A stretch of DNA of 64,000 nucleotides from assembly GCF_001941965.1 (NCBI RefSeq), contig NZ_MKZO01000012.1, forward strand, positions 429,614 to 493,613. The letters are read 5' to 3'. A program made the position numbers and the translations under genes. How positions within the stretch are numbered: position 1 is the first letter of the stretch; the number at the start of each line of letters is the position of its first letter. This stretch comes from Pseudomonas putida (GTDB taxonomy: Bacteria; Pseudomonadota; Gammaproteobacteria; Pseudomonadales; Pseudomonadaceae). Below, in pieces: positions 26,012 to 34,710 of the stretch. The notes under the pieces are model-generated. The model was not told the DNA's origin, ran no database searches, and saw only the letters and a program-made list of their open reading frames with translations.

Positions 26012-27076
26012 CTACTCGTTGTCCGTCTTGCGCTGCTCGATTTGCAACTGCGCCCGTTGCGTTGCCTGTTGCAGCCGCTCCACCAGCACGCCCCTCGGCG
26101 GCAAGGCGGTCAGATACTCGGCAACGTGGATGCCGGACTTGTCCAGCTCCAGCAATTCGATCTGCTCGCGCTTCTTGCCGGTGCAAAGGATGATCCCGAG
26201 CGGCGAGGCTTCCTCCGGCTCCCGTTCGTGCTTGTCTAGCCACCGAAGGTAAAGCTCCATCTGCCCTTTGTAGGCCGCCTTGAAGTCACCTACCTTCAAC
26301 TCCACCGCAACCAGCCGCCGCAGCTTGCGGTTGTAGAACAGAAGGTCAAGGTGGAAATCCTCGTCGTCGATCGGAATGCGCTTCTGCCGGGCGACGAATG
26401 AGAAGCCCGCGCCCAGCTCCAGCAGGAAGGACTCCATTTCACGGATGATCGCCGCTTCCAAGTCGCCTTCCTGCCAAGTGTCCCGCAGGCCCAGGAAGTC
26501 GAGGATGTACGGGTCGCGCATGACCAGGGCCGGCGACATGCGCTGCGCATCGCGCAGGGTCGCCAACTCCTGCGCTATGGTTTCTTCCGGCTTTTGGGAA
26601 AGCGCCGTGCGCTCGTACAGCATCGAGTCGATACGCTCGCGCAGCGTCCGCACGCTCCAGCGTTGGGTGCTGGCCATCTGTGCGTAGTAGTCCCGCTGGA
26701 GCGGGTCTTTCAGCGGCATCAGGGCGATGAAGTGCGTCCAGCTCAATTCTCGTATCAGTGATACGAGAATTCGCTCGTCGGGGAAGGTGGCGGCGAACTG
26801 CACCATGCGGCGCAAGTTCTGCTCTGCAAAGCTGCTGCCGTACTCCTCCACCAACTGCGCAGCCAAGGTGGGCAGAACTTCCTTGCCGTAGGCGCCCCGG
26901 CGCCTGTCCAAGACCTGCGTGTGGATGCGTTGGCCGATGCGCCAGTAGAGCATCGTAAGCTCGCTATTCACCGTCGAGGCGGCGCGCAAGCGCGCCGCCT
27001 CGATCAGTGCCCGAATGTCGCCCAGCAGCGCCGCGGGCGCTGCGAGCGATGCTGCTGATGGCCGGCGCCCGTTCAT
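26012..27076 (-). CDS. DUF1016 (YhcG-type, PDDEXK) nuclease family protein
   Basis: 354 aa from ATG 27076; this ATG overlaps the integrase stop. The N-terminal DUF1016_N domain has YWRIGQRIHTQVL and LRRMVQFAATFPD; the C-terminal nuclease domain has the typical core DEDFHLDLLFYNRKLRRLVA then VELKVGDFK, giving D...ExK residues of a PDDEXK fold. The family includes Rmx/YhcG-like proteins, often found next to restriction or toxin genes. Translational coupling with the integrase is notable because it would make the nuclease when integrase is made. Confidence 0.9.
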   Translation of the reverse strand: MNGRRPSAASLAAPAALLGDIRALIEAARLRAASTVNSELTMLYWRIGQRIHTQVLDRRRGAYGKEVLPTLAAQLVEEYGSSFAEQNLRRMVQFAATFPDERILVSLIRELSWTHFIALMPLKDPLQRDYYAQMASTQRWSVRTLRERIDSMLYERTALSQKPEETIAQELATLRDAQRMSPALVMRDPYILDFLGLRDTWQEGDLEAAIIREMESFLLELGAGFSFVARQKRIPIDDEDFHLDLLFYNRKLRRLVAVELKVGDFKAAYKGQMELYLRWLDKHEREPEEASPLGIILCTGKKREQIELLELDKSGIHVAEYLTALPPRGVLVERLQQATQRAQLQIEQRKTDNE

Positions 27077-28272
27077 GCCACCGCCTCCGCAAGCTGCCGC
27101 GCGCCCGTGATGGCTTGGCGGCGGCTGGCCACCAGCTCGGCCGCCTCGCGCACCGGCTTGTCCTCGGTGTGGACGTAGTGCATGAACATCGCCACGGTCT
27201 TGTGGCCCGTCAGCTTCATTCCCACTTTGGTCGGCACACCGGAATTGGCAATGTCGGTGGTCGAGCGATGACGGATGCCGTGCGTGCCTACGTGCGGCAC
27301 GCTGGCGGCCTTGAGCGTCCGGCACCAGCCGCCATAGTGCTCGCCAAAGGTCAGGTGCTTGGCCGGGTCGTTCGGCGACGGCAGGACGTAAGGGCAGCCT
27401 TCCAGACGCGGCGCCGTCGAAAGCAGCCGATAGGCTTCCTCGCTCATGGGCTTGGAAATGCCGCCAACCTTGCTGTCGGGCCACACCACGCGCCGGTTCT
27501 CGAAGTCCAGCCAGCTCCATTCGAGCGGGCAGATTTCGGAGCGCCGCGCCGCAAACTCGAATTGCAGCCGGATCGCCAACGGGATGACGTAGTTCTCCAG
27601 CCCCTCCGCCTCCAGTTTCTCCAACTGGCGGAAGATCCGCACCATTTCCTCGTCCACGATGAGCCGGGTTTCCTTGCCCGGCGGGTACATCGGGACGTGG
27701 CGGCACGGATTCGTGCCGTCCGGGCGGAAGCCCCAGACTTCGGCCAAGTTGAACATCTTGCGCAGCACGCCGAAGGTCTTGTTGGCCTCGGTCGGCTTGT
27801 AGGCCAGCTTTTCCATGAGCCCCGCAATGTCGGGCCGCTTCACGTCATGCACCTTCTTGCGGCCCAGCAGCGGGATGATGTTGCGGTCGATGACGCCCTG
27901 GTAGCCGTCCTGCGTGCTGACCTTGTTGCGCTTCTTGGAGTAGTCCTCCATGAACTTTTTGCACAACTCGGCCATCGTGGGCGCCTTGCGCGCCTCGGCC
28001 TTGGCACCGCCGGGATCACCACCCCGGCGAACCTCGGCCAGCCAGTCCTGCGCTTTGACCCGCGCCTGTTCGACGGTTAGCTCCCCGTAGAGTCCCAGCG
28101 AGGGCTTGCGGGGCTGGCCAGAGTTCGTGCGGTACTGGAGCATGAACACCCGGCGTCCCGTCGAGGTAATCTTGCAAAGGAAGCCGGGCACGACGGTATC
28201 CCGTAGTTCGATGTCCTTCGCCTGGGGTTGCGCCGACTCTACGGCGGTCTTGGTGAGCTTGATCTTTGCCAT
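27073..28272 (-). CDS. int: Tyrosine recombinase, ICE integrase
   Basis: 399 aa. Arm-binding DUF4102-type domain at residues about 5-90, SAM-like core-binding domain at about 98-190, catalytic domain at about 205-370. Catalytic residues seen: R243 (ARRSE), K274, H331-x-x-R334 (HGIRHRS), H357 (TGHKT) and nucleophile Y366 (FMHYVH). It sits at the very end of the element, transcribed inward, as in Tn4371-like ICEs. It should catalyse integration and excision. It overlaps the DUF1016 gene downstream by 4 nt. Confidence 0.95.
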   Translation of the reverse strand: MAKIKLTKTAVESAQPQAKDIELRDTVVPGFLCKITSTGRRVFMLQYRTNSGQPRKPSLGLYGELTVEQARVKAQDWLAEVRRGGDPGGAKAEARKAPTMAELCKKFMEDYSKKRNKVSTQDGYQGVIDRNIIPLLGRKKVHDVKRPDIAGLMEKLAYKPTEANKTFGVLRKMFNLAEVWGFRPDGTNPCRHVPMYPPGKETRLIVDEEMVRIFRQLEKLEAEGLENYVIPLAIRLQFEFAARRSEICPLEWSWLDFENRRVVWPDSKVGGISKPMSEEAYRLLSTAPRLEGCPYVLPSPNDPAKHLTFGEHYGGWCRTLKAASVPHVGTHGIRHRSTTDIANSGVPTKVGMKLTGHKTVAMFMHYVHTEDKPVREAAELVASRRQAITGARQLAEAVA

Positions 28273-28464
28273 GATGACTCCTTGGAACGACCCGGATTCC
28301 AGGAGCCAGATAGGAGCGGCGCGAGGGAGAACCGGGTCAAGTTTCAGAAAGCACCGGCATATGATGGAAGCGCGTAAGCTATTGATAAACCTGCTGTATC
28401 GGGCTACGTCGCAGTCCAGCGAACTACCGGGCTGGAGTCATCGTGAAACAAAAAAAGTCTCGGC
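28273..28464. other. Element end and attachment junction
   Basis: This stretch lies between the integrase start and the truncated permease gene. The permease frame is open back to 28447 (AAC AAA AAA AGT CTC) where a TGA at 28444-28446 interrupts it, so the chromosome-element boundary should be within about 28440-28458, in the A-rich run AAACAAAAAAAG. The other attachment site lies left of the window, so the direct repeat cannot be defined here. Confidence 0.6.
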
Positions 28465-29781
28465 GTGACAGATGCCGTTGCCATTACGGTTTCCTCGATC
28501 ACCCCTGCCAGTTCGCTCTTCGTGATCGCACCTTTTGCAATACAAGGAGCGGGAAGCGGCGCATTCATGTCCTTCGCCCTGGCCGGTGTGCTCGCGCTGA
28601 TGTTCGCCTGGTGCTATGCGGAACTGGGCCGCGCCCATAACTCTGCGGGCGGCGAATACGTGTATGCCAAGCGGGTATTCGGTGGTCTGGCGGGCTACTG
28701 CACTTTCATCACTGTGATCGTGATGCTGCTGTTCATTCCGCCGGTGCTGGCAACCGGCGCAGCGACCTACCTTAATTCAGCGCTTGGCACCCAATTCGAA
28801 ACGACTTCGACGGGACTCGTCATCGTTGTTGCGAGTTACTTGCTGGGCATTTTGAACATCCGCGTGAATGCCTGGATCACCGGGGTATTTCTCGCCACCG
28901 AAATCATCGCCCTGGCCGTGATCGTCATGCTTGGCTTTGCCAATGCGTCCCAGCCGGTCAGCGTGCTGATCACGCCCCAGATCGTCGAGGGCGGACTCCT
29001 GTCGCCAGCCAGCTGGACCCTGGTGCTTGGGGCCATGGGTACCGCCCTGTTCGCCTACAACGGGTTCGGCGGGGCAGTTCTTCTCTCGGAAGATATGAAA
29101 TGTGGCGGCCGGCAAGTCCATCGAGCGGTGCTGTGGTCATTGGCCCTGGTGCTTGGCATCGAGCTCCTGCCCATGGCAGCCCTGCTGATCGGTGCACCAT
29201 CGCTCGAGGCACTGATCGCCAGTCCTGATCCTATCGGCTACCTGCTGGCGGCCCACGGTAATCCGACACTGTCGAAGCTGATCGCGGCCGCGATCTTTCT
29301 GTCGGTGTTCAACGCCATCGTGGCCATCGTCGTGCAATCCAGCCGGGTGATTTTCAGCAGCGGCCGGGACGAACTCTGGACACCAGCGCTGAACCGCGCA
29401 TTTACACGCATCCATCCACGCTGGGATTCGCCTTGGCTGGCCACGCTGTTTCTGGGTGTTCCGTCGGCCGCACTGACATTTTCCTCGAACCTGGAAGAGC
29501 TGACCTCCTTCACCGTACTGCTGCTGATAGCGGTCTACCTGATCGTGGGGCTGGCCGCACTTTTCAGCCGCGCCGTATGTGCCGATCGCGAGCACCCCTA
29601 CCGCATGCCGCTCTGGCCGATTCCCGCAGTACTTGCGGTCGCAGGTTCGGCCGCCTTGCTGCTGCAGCTTCTGCTCGGAGCGTCAGCGCACGACATCATG
29701 ATCATGGTCGCAATGCTTGCCGCCTCGGTGATTCTCTACAGCGCCTATGGACGCTTCAGCCCTGCGTTCCAACAACTCTAG
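28465..29781 (+). CDS. APC-family amino acid permease, N-terminus cut by the element
   Basis: 438 aa if the GTG at 28465 is used. The protein is an APC-superfamily permease with about 12 membrane helices, beginning VTDAVAITVSSITPASSLF in TM1. The codons before the GTG (NKKSLG) fit the normal start of such proteins, so only the initiation codon and perhaps a few residues were lost to the element. It may still be translated from the GTG or from an element-borne start, or be silent. It is followed by a D-aminopeptidase, so amino acids or small amines released by that enzyme are possible substrates. Confidence 0.8.
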   Translation: MTDAVAITVSSITPASSLFVIAPFAIQGAGSGAFMSFALAGVLALMFAWCYAELGRAHNSAGGEYVYAKRVFGGLAGYCTFITVIVMLLFIPPVLATGAATYLNSALGTQFETTSTGLVIVVASYLLGILNIRVNAWITGVFLATEIIALAVIVMLGFANASQPVSVLITPQIVEGGLLSPASWTLVLGAMGTALFAYNGFGGAVLLSEDMKCGGRQVHRAVLWSLALVLGIELLPMAALLIGAPSLEALIASPDPIGYLLAAHGNPTLSKLIAAAIFLSVFNAIVAIVVQSSRVIFSSGRDELWTPALNRAFTRIHPRWDSPWLATLFLGVPSAALTFSSNLEELTSFTVLLLIAVYLIVGLAALFSRAVCADREHPYRMPLWPIPAVLAVAGSAALLLQLLLGASAHDIMIMVAMLAASVILYSAYGRFSPAFQQL

Positions 29782-29827
29782 CGCCGCTGGCGTGCGCTCC
29801 CGAAAAATGCCGAGAGACCTGGATTCA

Positions 29828-31447
29828 ATGCCGAACATCGAACACCTGTTGCAGACACTCCCCAGCGCTTTTCGTGGTCCCGGCGGCACCGTCGCGGTCG
29901 TGCGCGACGGCAAGATCCTGGGGAAACACGCATGGGGCATGGCCGACATCGATCGACGCGTCGCAATGACCGAAGAGACACTGATGCCAATCTGTTCGAT
30001 TTCAAAACAGATGGTGTGTGCCGTTCTCAAATCCCTGGAGCGGCAACCCACCCTCGAAATGCAAAAACAGGGACTCGACGCTGGCGCTTTTACGGCCGCC
30101 CTGCCGGCACTGCTTGCGATGGACAGCGCTGCCCATCCCGACCTGGCGCATCTGTGCAACAACCAGTCGGGCATCCGCGACTACTGGGCGATGTCAATGC
30201 TCTGGGGTGCTCATCCAGAGGGGCGCTTCACCCTCGATGAGGACGCCAGGCACGCAATGGCCAGGATCGGGGAGACTCATTTCGCCCCTGGAGCCCAATA
30301 CGCCTACTCCAATACCAACTTCCATATCCTTGCCCGGCTCGTCGAAACGGTGAGCGGGCAAACCCTTGCCAGCCTGCTGGCAGAACGGATCTTTGACCCC
30401 GCAGGCATGAAGACTGCGCTCTTTTGCTCCACTACGGCGGAGCATCCCCGACCTTGCGTAGGTCATGAAGGTGATGCGCAACAGGGCTATGTACCAGCGC
30501 GCAACCAGGTCCAGTGGTCAGGAGACGCCGGCGTGGTGGCGTCTCTGATGGACATGATCGCCTACGAACAGTACCTGCACCGAGAGTGGACAGCCCCTTC
30601 GAGCCTCTATCGCCAACTCGCCGAACGACCCGTTTTCAATGACGGCAACCCCGCGCCCTACGGCAATGGATTTGCTCACGTCGATATCGAGGGCAGAAAA
30701 ACCCTCGGGCATGGCGGAGCGCTGCGTGGCTATCGGCTGCATCGGTTGCACGCCCCGGACGAGCACCTGTCCATCATCGTCATGCTGAACCATCAGGCCG
30801 ATGCCACGGCGCTCGCGGAGCATCTGCTGCGTCAGGTTCTGGAAATCGGGCAAGCCGAGGCAACATGCCTGACCGCCGACTCTCGGTGGACAGGCATCTA
30901 CCTGGATCCCTACTCGAAGCTGGCAATCAGCGCAGTGGTCGGCAGCGACGGAACACTATCGATTACCTATGCGGGTTTTGCCGAGTCGTTGGTCTTCGAG
31001 ACTCCTTATCGGGCCCGCTCACGGGAAATGATCGCCGAGCTCAAAGGAGACCGGATCGTTCTGTACCGTCTGGAAGACAACCAGATCCTCCACGCCGACA
31101 GATTGCCAGAGCCCGCGGTGCAGGAATCAACCGAAGAACTCGTCGGCGTCTACCGTTGCGCGGAGATCGACTCGACGCTCCTGTGCGACGCCGCGGGTGG
31201 CGTGTTGTTCGGTGCATTCGAAGGTTTTCTGGGCTCCGGCCCCGCCCATCTCATGCACCCGCTGGGCCACGACACCTGGGCGCTGAAATGCCCGCGTGGC
31301 ATGGATGCGCCCGCACCGGGCGACTGGACCCTGGTATTCGAACGCGATCCGGACGGCAGCATTGCAACGGTCACCGTTGGCTGCTGGCTAGCCCGCCAGC
31401 TCAAGTACGTTCGAACCCATTCGGCGGCGCCCCCCGCCAGGTACTGA
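29828..31447 (+). CDS. dap: D-aminopeptidase (penicillin-binding protein-like, S12 family)
   Basis: 539 aa from ATG 29828 (an ATG at 29807 is an alternative). The active-site motifs are S57-I-S-K60, Y160-S-N162 and H-G-G in LGHGGALRGYR, and the segment LCNNQSGIRDYWAMSMLWGA is highly characteristic of Ochrobactrum-type D-aminopeptidase. The C-terminal third forms the two extra lipocalin-like domains, including GAFEGFLGSG and MDAPAPGDWTLVF, which restrict the enzyme to small D-amino acid amides and peptides. No signal peptide is seen, so it should be cytoplasmic and act on imported substrates. It lies 46 bases after the permease. Confidence 0.88.
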   Translation: MPNIEHLLQTLPSAFRGPGGTVAVVRDGKILGKHAWGMADIDRRVAMTEETLMPICSISKQMVCAVLKSLERQPTLEMQKQGLDAGAFTAALPALLAMDSAAHPDLAHLCNNQSGIRDYWAMSMLWGAHPEGRFTLDEDARHAMARIGETHFAPGAQYAYSNTNFHILARLVETVSGQTLASLLAERIFDPAGMKTALFCSTTAEHPRPCVGHEGDAQQGYVPARNQVQWSGDAGVVASLMDMIAYEQYLHREWTAPSSLYRQLAERPVFNDGNPAPYGNGFAHVDIEGRKTLGHGGALRGYRLHRLHAPDEHLSIIVMLNHQADATALAEHLLRQVLEIGQAEATCLTADSRWTGIYLDPYSKLAISAVVGSDGTLSITYAGFAESLVFETPYRARSREMIAELKGDRIVLYRLEDNQILHADRLPEPAVQESTEELVGVYRCAEIDSTLLCDAAGGVLFGAFEGFLGSGPAHLMHPLGHDTWALKCPRGMDAPAPGDWTLVFERDPDGSIATVTVGCWLARQLKYVRTHSAAPPARY

Positions 31448-31487
31448 AACACCACGCACACCCCACATCGATACCAGGAGCATCACT

Positions 31488-32591
31488 ATGAAACCCTACA
31501 AGTTCATGAAGCTCGGACTGGCCCTGCTGCTGCCCGTAACCATGGGCGTCGCGGCCGAGGCTGCCAAGCCAAGCGTCCACCTCTATAACTGGTACGACTT
31601 CATCCACCCCGACACGCCCAGAAAATTTGAGCAGGAGACTGGAGTGGGCGTGTTGCTCGACTCATTCGACAGTTCCGAAGTCATGCAGAGCAAGGTCATG
31701 GTGGGCAAAACCGGTTACGACGTGGTTGTTGCGACTGACTACACGCTGCCCAACATGATCAAGGCAGGCGCCTTGAAAGCCCTGGACCGCAACCAGCTTG
31801 GCAACTGGAGCCACATGGACCCGGCGCTTATGAAGAAAATGGAGGTCAACGACCCCGGCAACCGCTATGCCGTACCCTATCTGGTGGGCACTACAGGCAT
31901 CGGTTACAACGCCGAACTGGTGAAGAAAGCCCTTGGCCCGGATGCACCGGTGAACTCATGGGACCTGATCTTCAAGGAAGAGAACATTGCCAGGCTCGCC
32001 CAATGCGGTGTTGCGGTGCTGGACTCTCCCAGCGAGATCATCCCGATCGCGTTGCACTATCTAGACCTGCCCCCCGAGAGCGAAAACGCCGACGACTACA
32101 AAAAGGCGCAGGCACTGCTCTTGAAGATTCGTCCCCATATTCGCTACTTCGACTCTTCGAAGTTCGTTACCGACCTGTCGAATGGCGACATCTGCGTGGC
32201 AATCAGCTGGAGTGGCGGCGTGCATGATGCGCAAGTCGCGATCGAACATGCCGGCAGCGATCGCAAGGTGGAATACAGCATTCCCAAGGAAGGTGCGCCA
32301 ATCTGGATGGAAAGCCTGGTCATGCTCAGCGATGCCCCCCACCCGGACCAGGGCCTTGCCTTCATCAACTACATGATGAAGCCCGAAGTCATCGCCAGCA
32401 GCTCCAATTTCCTCGGCTATCCCAATGCCAATTTGGATGCCAGGCCTTTGCTGGATCTGAAACTGCGCGAGAGCCAAACGGCCTATCCTTCGGCGCAGGT
32501 GATGGAAACCCTGTTCCCGCTGCATCCCCTGCCCCTGAAGATCGAGCGCATTCGGACACGGGTATGGAGTGCCATCAAGACGGGGGTTTGA
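31488..32591 (+). CDS. Polyamine-type ABC transporter periplasmic binding protein
   Basis: 367 aa with a signal peptide ending around residue 26 (VAAEAA). The mature start VHLYNWYDFIHPDTPRKFEQ is the signature of PotF/SpuD-like spermidine/putrescine binding proteins, and GYDVVVATDYTLPNMIKAG supports it. No permease or ATPase partner gene is next to it, so it must work with a system elsewhere or in a different role. It is the last gene of the permease - D-aminopeptidase - binding protein run. Confidence 0.9.
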   Translation: MKPYKFMKLGLALLLPVTMGVAAEAAKPSVHLYNWYDFIHPDTPRKFEQETGVGVLLDSFDSSEVMQSKVMVGKTGYDVVVATDYTLPNMIKAGALKALDRNQLGNWSHMDPALMKKMEVNDPGNRYAVPYLVGTTGIGYNAELVKKALGPDAPVNSWDLIFKEENIARLAQCGVAVLDSPSEIIPIALHYLDLPPESENADDYKKAQALLLKIRPHIRYFDSSKFVTDLSNGDICVAISWSGGVHDAQVAIEHAGSDRKVEYSIPKEGAPIWMESLVMLSDAPHPDQGLAFINYMMKPEVIASSSNFLGYPNANLDARPLLDLKLRESQTAYPSAQVMETLFPLHPLPLKIERIRTRVWSAIKTGV

Positions 32592-32816
32592 GATACACCC
32601 GTACTGTTCGAAATCGATCCAGTTGACCTGCCAGAACTCCCGGACCGGCCTGGAGAACGCCTGCAGCGCCTCCAGGTACATACGCTCCTCACGCTTCATC
32701 GCTACCGAGACCGGGAGCAGCAGCCCGTTCTCCAGGGCAGCGCTTTGGCAGAGAGCGTGATGGATCAGAAAGCGGGACAATCGCCCGTTGCCATCCATGA
32801 AAGGTTGAATGAACAC
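32592..32816 (-). pseudogene. Decayed Fic-domain gene
   Basis: The - strand reads FIQPFMDGNGRLSRFLIHHAL and EALQAFSRPVREFWQVNWID, clearly Fic core and downstream helix. The usual catalytic histidine of HPFxDGNGR is Gln here, the upstream half is broken by stops and frame changes (traces such as APSDEHLQR up to about 32,900), and the C-terminus runs directly into the antisense of the binding-protein gene. I regard it as a remnant rather than an active AMP-transferase. Confidence 0.65.
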
Positions 32817-32964
32817 GAAACCGAGTCATCCTCTGCAGGTGCTCGTCGCTGGGAGCATGGGTATCTACACATCTTTTCCGAAGACCAGTGGTGACCCCAG
32901 GTCGCTTGTCGAGAGACCGCATGATGGCTACCAGACGCAAGCCGATAGATCTTCAGCGTTCTCC

Positions 32965-33218
32965 AGATCGAGCGCCGCCCGCGCGGCGCTTCGCGAGCAA
33001 GCTCGCTCCCACATTTGTTGCAACGCGCCATGGCCTGTGAGATCTCCATTGTCAGCCTTTGGAGGCTCGGCGATGTATCGTGGGGAGGCTGTTGGGGTCG
33101 ACCCGGTATTGCGTCGAACCAACAAGGCAGTCAACCATGGCCAGACAGGCATAGGTACGTTGCAACAAATGTGGGAGCGAGCTTGCTCGCGAAGCGCCGT
33201 GCGGACGGCGCTCGATCT
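32965..33218. repeat. Large inverted REP pair
   Basis: About 60 bases (32965-33023) recur inverted at 33159-33218 with only about two mismatches, including the Pseudomonas REP core GTGGGAGCGAGCTTGCTCGC. About 135 bases of single-copy sequence separate the arms. Transcribed, it would form a very long hairpin. Confidence 0.85.
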
Positions 33219-33534
33219 CAAGGGCGCCAGAAAAGTCATGACAAGCACCTGTCAGACCTGATGCGATCTACTGACGGGCCTTCTCTCCTCAGAAGAGGTG
33301 TAGCTGCCCCTGCTTTGGGGGACGGCTAGCGCATGGATTATTTCCTTCAATCAACTTGGGCACGCAGATATTTTCGTCAGCGCACGACTTTTTGAAAATG
33401 TTCAGATTTCGCGAATATGCCGATTTTTTCTGAAGTTTCCAGCGCAGGGCGAAGGTGGGGACCAAGTGTGGGGACCAAACAGATATCGCTGTCGAGACAG
33501 CCAGAGAAAAACCAGGCTAGCTGCCTGATTGTAG
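33219..33534. other. Intergenic region, no gene supported
   Basis: Runs from the REP pair to tRNA-Arg. It contains a duplicated GGGGACCAA word (33458-33480) of the sort seen at island or integrase remnants beside tRNA genes, but no frame with a recognisable integrase. Confidence 0.35.
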
Positions 33535-33611
33535 TGGTGTCCCAGGGCAGGTTCGAACTGCCAACCTTCCCCTTAGGAGGGGGATGCTCTATCCAATTGA
33601 GCTACTGAGAC
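33535..33611 (-). tRNA. tRNA-Arg (anticodon CCT)
   Basis: 77 bases with encoded CCA. The acceptor stem GTCTCAG pairs with CTGGGAC (one G-T pair); the anticodon loop CTCCTAA gives CCT; the T-arm has GTTCGAA. It is a frequent integration target in Pseudomonas, although the element in this window is not at it. Confidence 0.95.
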
Positions 33612-33907
33612 CCTGAGCCGGCAACGGGCGTCGCGCGGCGGAAGGCGTGCATGTTAACCAGCGGGGAGGCATTTGTCATTCCGTGGATCGGGCTTTTTGC
33701 CTGCCAGAATCGAGGGGGCGCCGCGTGGCCTCGTGCAATTTGCAATGGGGCATGAGGCCATCATTGCACGATGCACGGACACACCCTCCGTAAAAACACA
33801 TAACTAATTGATTTTAAAAGAAAAAATAAAATGAACCGAATGGCATGGCCCGTGCTGCATAGAGATCAACGGAATGCACACGACCCAACAGCCCCGGAAC
33901 CTCGACC
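33612..33907. other. Intergenic region with A/T-rich promoter-like stretch
   Basis: 296 bases. The part 33790-33835 is strongly A/T-rich, unusual for the surrounding DNA, and may serve as promoter for tRNA-Arg on one side or for the small gene on the other. No gene supported. Confidence 0.35.
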
Positions 33908-34105
33908 ATGACCCACGCCCTGCTCGCCCTGAACGCCCTGGCCCTGACTGCCGTGCTCGCCATGGGCCTGATGCCTGCCAATACCCCGGTGCATTCCGTG
34001 GACTATCGCACGTCGATGCAAGCGCGCCCCGCTGTGATGGGTCAGGCGACCGAAGTCCGGGCCCAGCCCGTACCCATGCACGAGCAGGAACGCTATTCGT
34101 TCTGA
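33908..34105 (+). CDS. Small membrane-anchored or secreted hypothetical protein
   Basis: 65 aa. The first 24 residues are hydrophobic (MTHALLALNALALTAVLAMG), like a signal peptide or anchor; the rest is polar (VDYRTSMQARPAVMGQATEV). No known domain. It converges with phnN and overlaps its end by about 13 bases. I keep it because of the signal-like start and normal codon use. Confidence 0.5.
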   Translation: MTHALLALNALALTAVLAMGLMPANTPVHSVDYRTSMQARPAVMGQATEVRAQPVPMHEQERYSF

Positions 34106-34710
34106 GCCGGCAAGCCCGCTGCCTTTAGCAAGATCAACAGACGCTGCGCCGCTTCGGCAAGGGTGGTGGAGTTGTCCAGGTAACGCACATCGCTGCCCAG
34201 TTCTCCCGGCACCCGTTTATTCCGGGCCAGCCGCTGCTCGATCTCCACGTCCGATTCCCGCCCACGACTAACCAGGCGCTGGCGCAGGACATCCGTGCTA
34301 ACCGTCATCAGGATCGGTAACAGGTCGGAATACTTTTCCCGGGCCTCCTGCAGATGCCCCCGGGAGCCATTGACCAGCACCCAGCGCCCTTCGGCCAGCC
34401 AGGCGTCGATTTCGGCAGGAATGCCATAACGCAGCCCGTTGGCCTCCCAATCGAGGGCGAACGCGCCCTGTTCACGTAGCGAAAGGAACTGCGCAAGCGT
34501 TACACTATGCGCCTCTTCGCCGATCGCCTCGGCGGAGCGCGTAATGACCCGCCGCACGACCGCCACGCCAAGCCCCGCAAGGGCCGGTCTGGAGTGATCG
34601 ATCACGCTGTCCTTGCCGGAACCCGAAGGCCCCATCAGGAATATCAGCCTGCCACGAGAGTGCGACGGGGCCGCGGAGCTTGCGTCATGCTGCATAGCCA
34701 CTATGCTCAT
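34093..34710 (-). CDS. phnN: Ribose 1,5-bisphosphate phosphokinase
   Basis: 205 aa. P-loop GPSGSGKDS near the start and the guanylate-kinase-like fold, with RRVITRSAE, NGLRYGIPAEIDAWL and VLVNGSRGHLQEAR matching PhnN. It makes 5-phosphoribosyl diphosphate from ribose 1,5-bisphosphate, the last step of the C-P lyase phosphonate pathway. No other phn genes are in the window, so it stands alone here. Confidence 0.92.
   Translation of the reverse strand: MSIVAMQHDASSAAPSHSRGRLIFLMGPSGSGKDSVIDHSRPALAGLGVAVVRRVITRSAEAIGEEAHSVTLAQFLSLREQGAFALDWEANGLRYGIPAEIDAWLAEGRWVLVNGSRGHLQEAREKYSDLLPILMTVSTDVLRQRLVSRGRESDVEIEQRLARNKRVPGELGSDVRYLDNSTTLAEAAQRLLILLKAAGLPAQNE

Noticed and set aside
28440..28460. 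Tn4371 att core TTTTTCAT
   Set aside because: The exact octamer is not present on either strand at the junction; only a similar A-rich run is seen.
32061..32816. 251-codon - strand frame joining Fic motif to a long tail
   Set aside because: Only the first third is Fic; the rest is the antisense of the binding-protein gene, so it is a remnant and not a fusion.
33417..33534. Possible integrase C-terminus beside tRNA-Arg(CCT)
   Set aside because: The duplicated GGGGACCAA word is suggestive, but no catalytic motif or frame of useful length is present.
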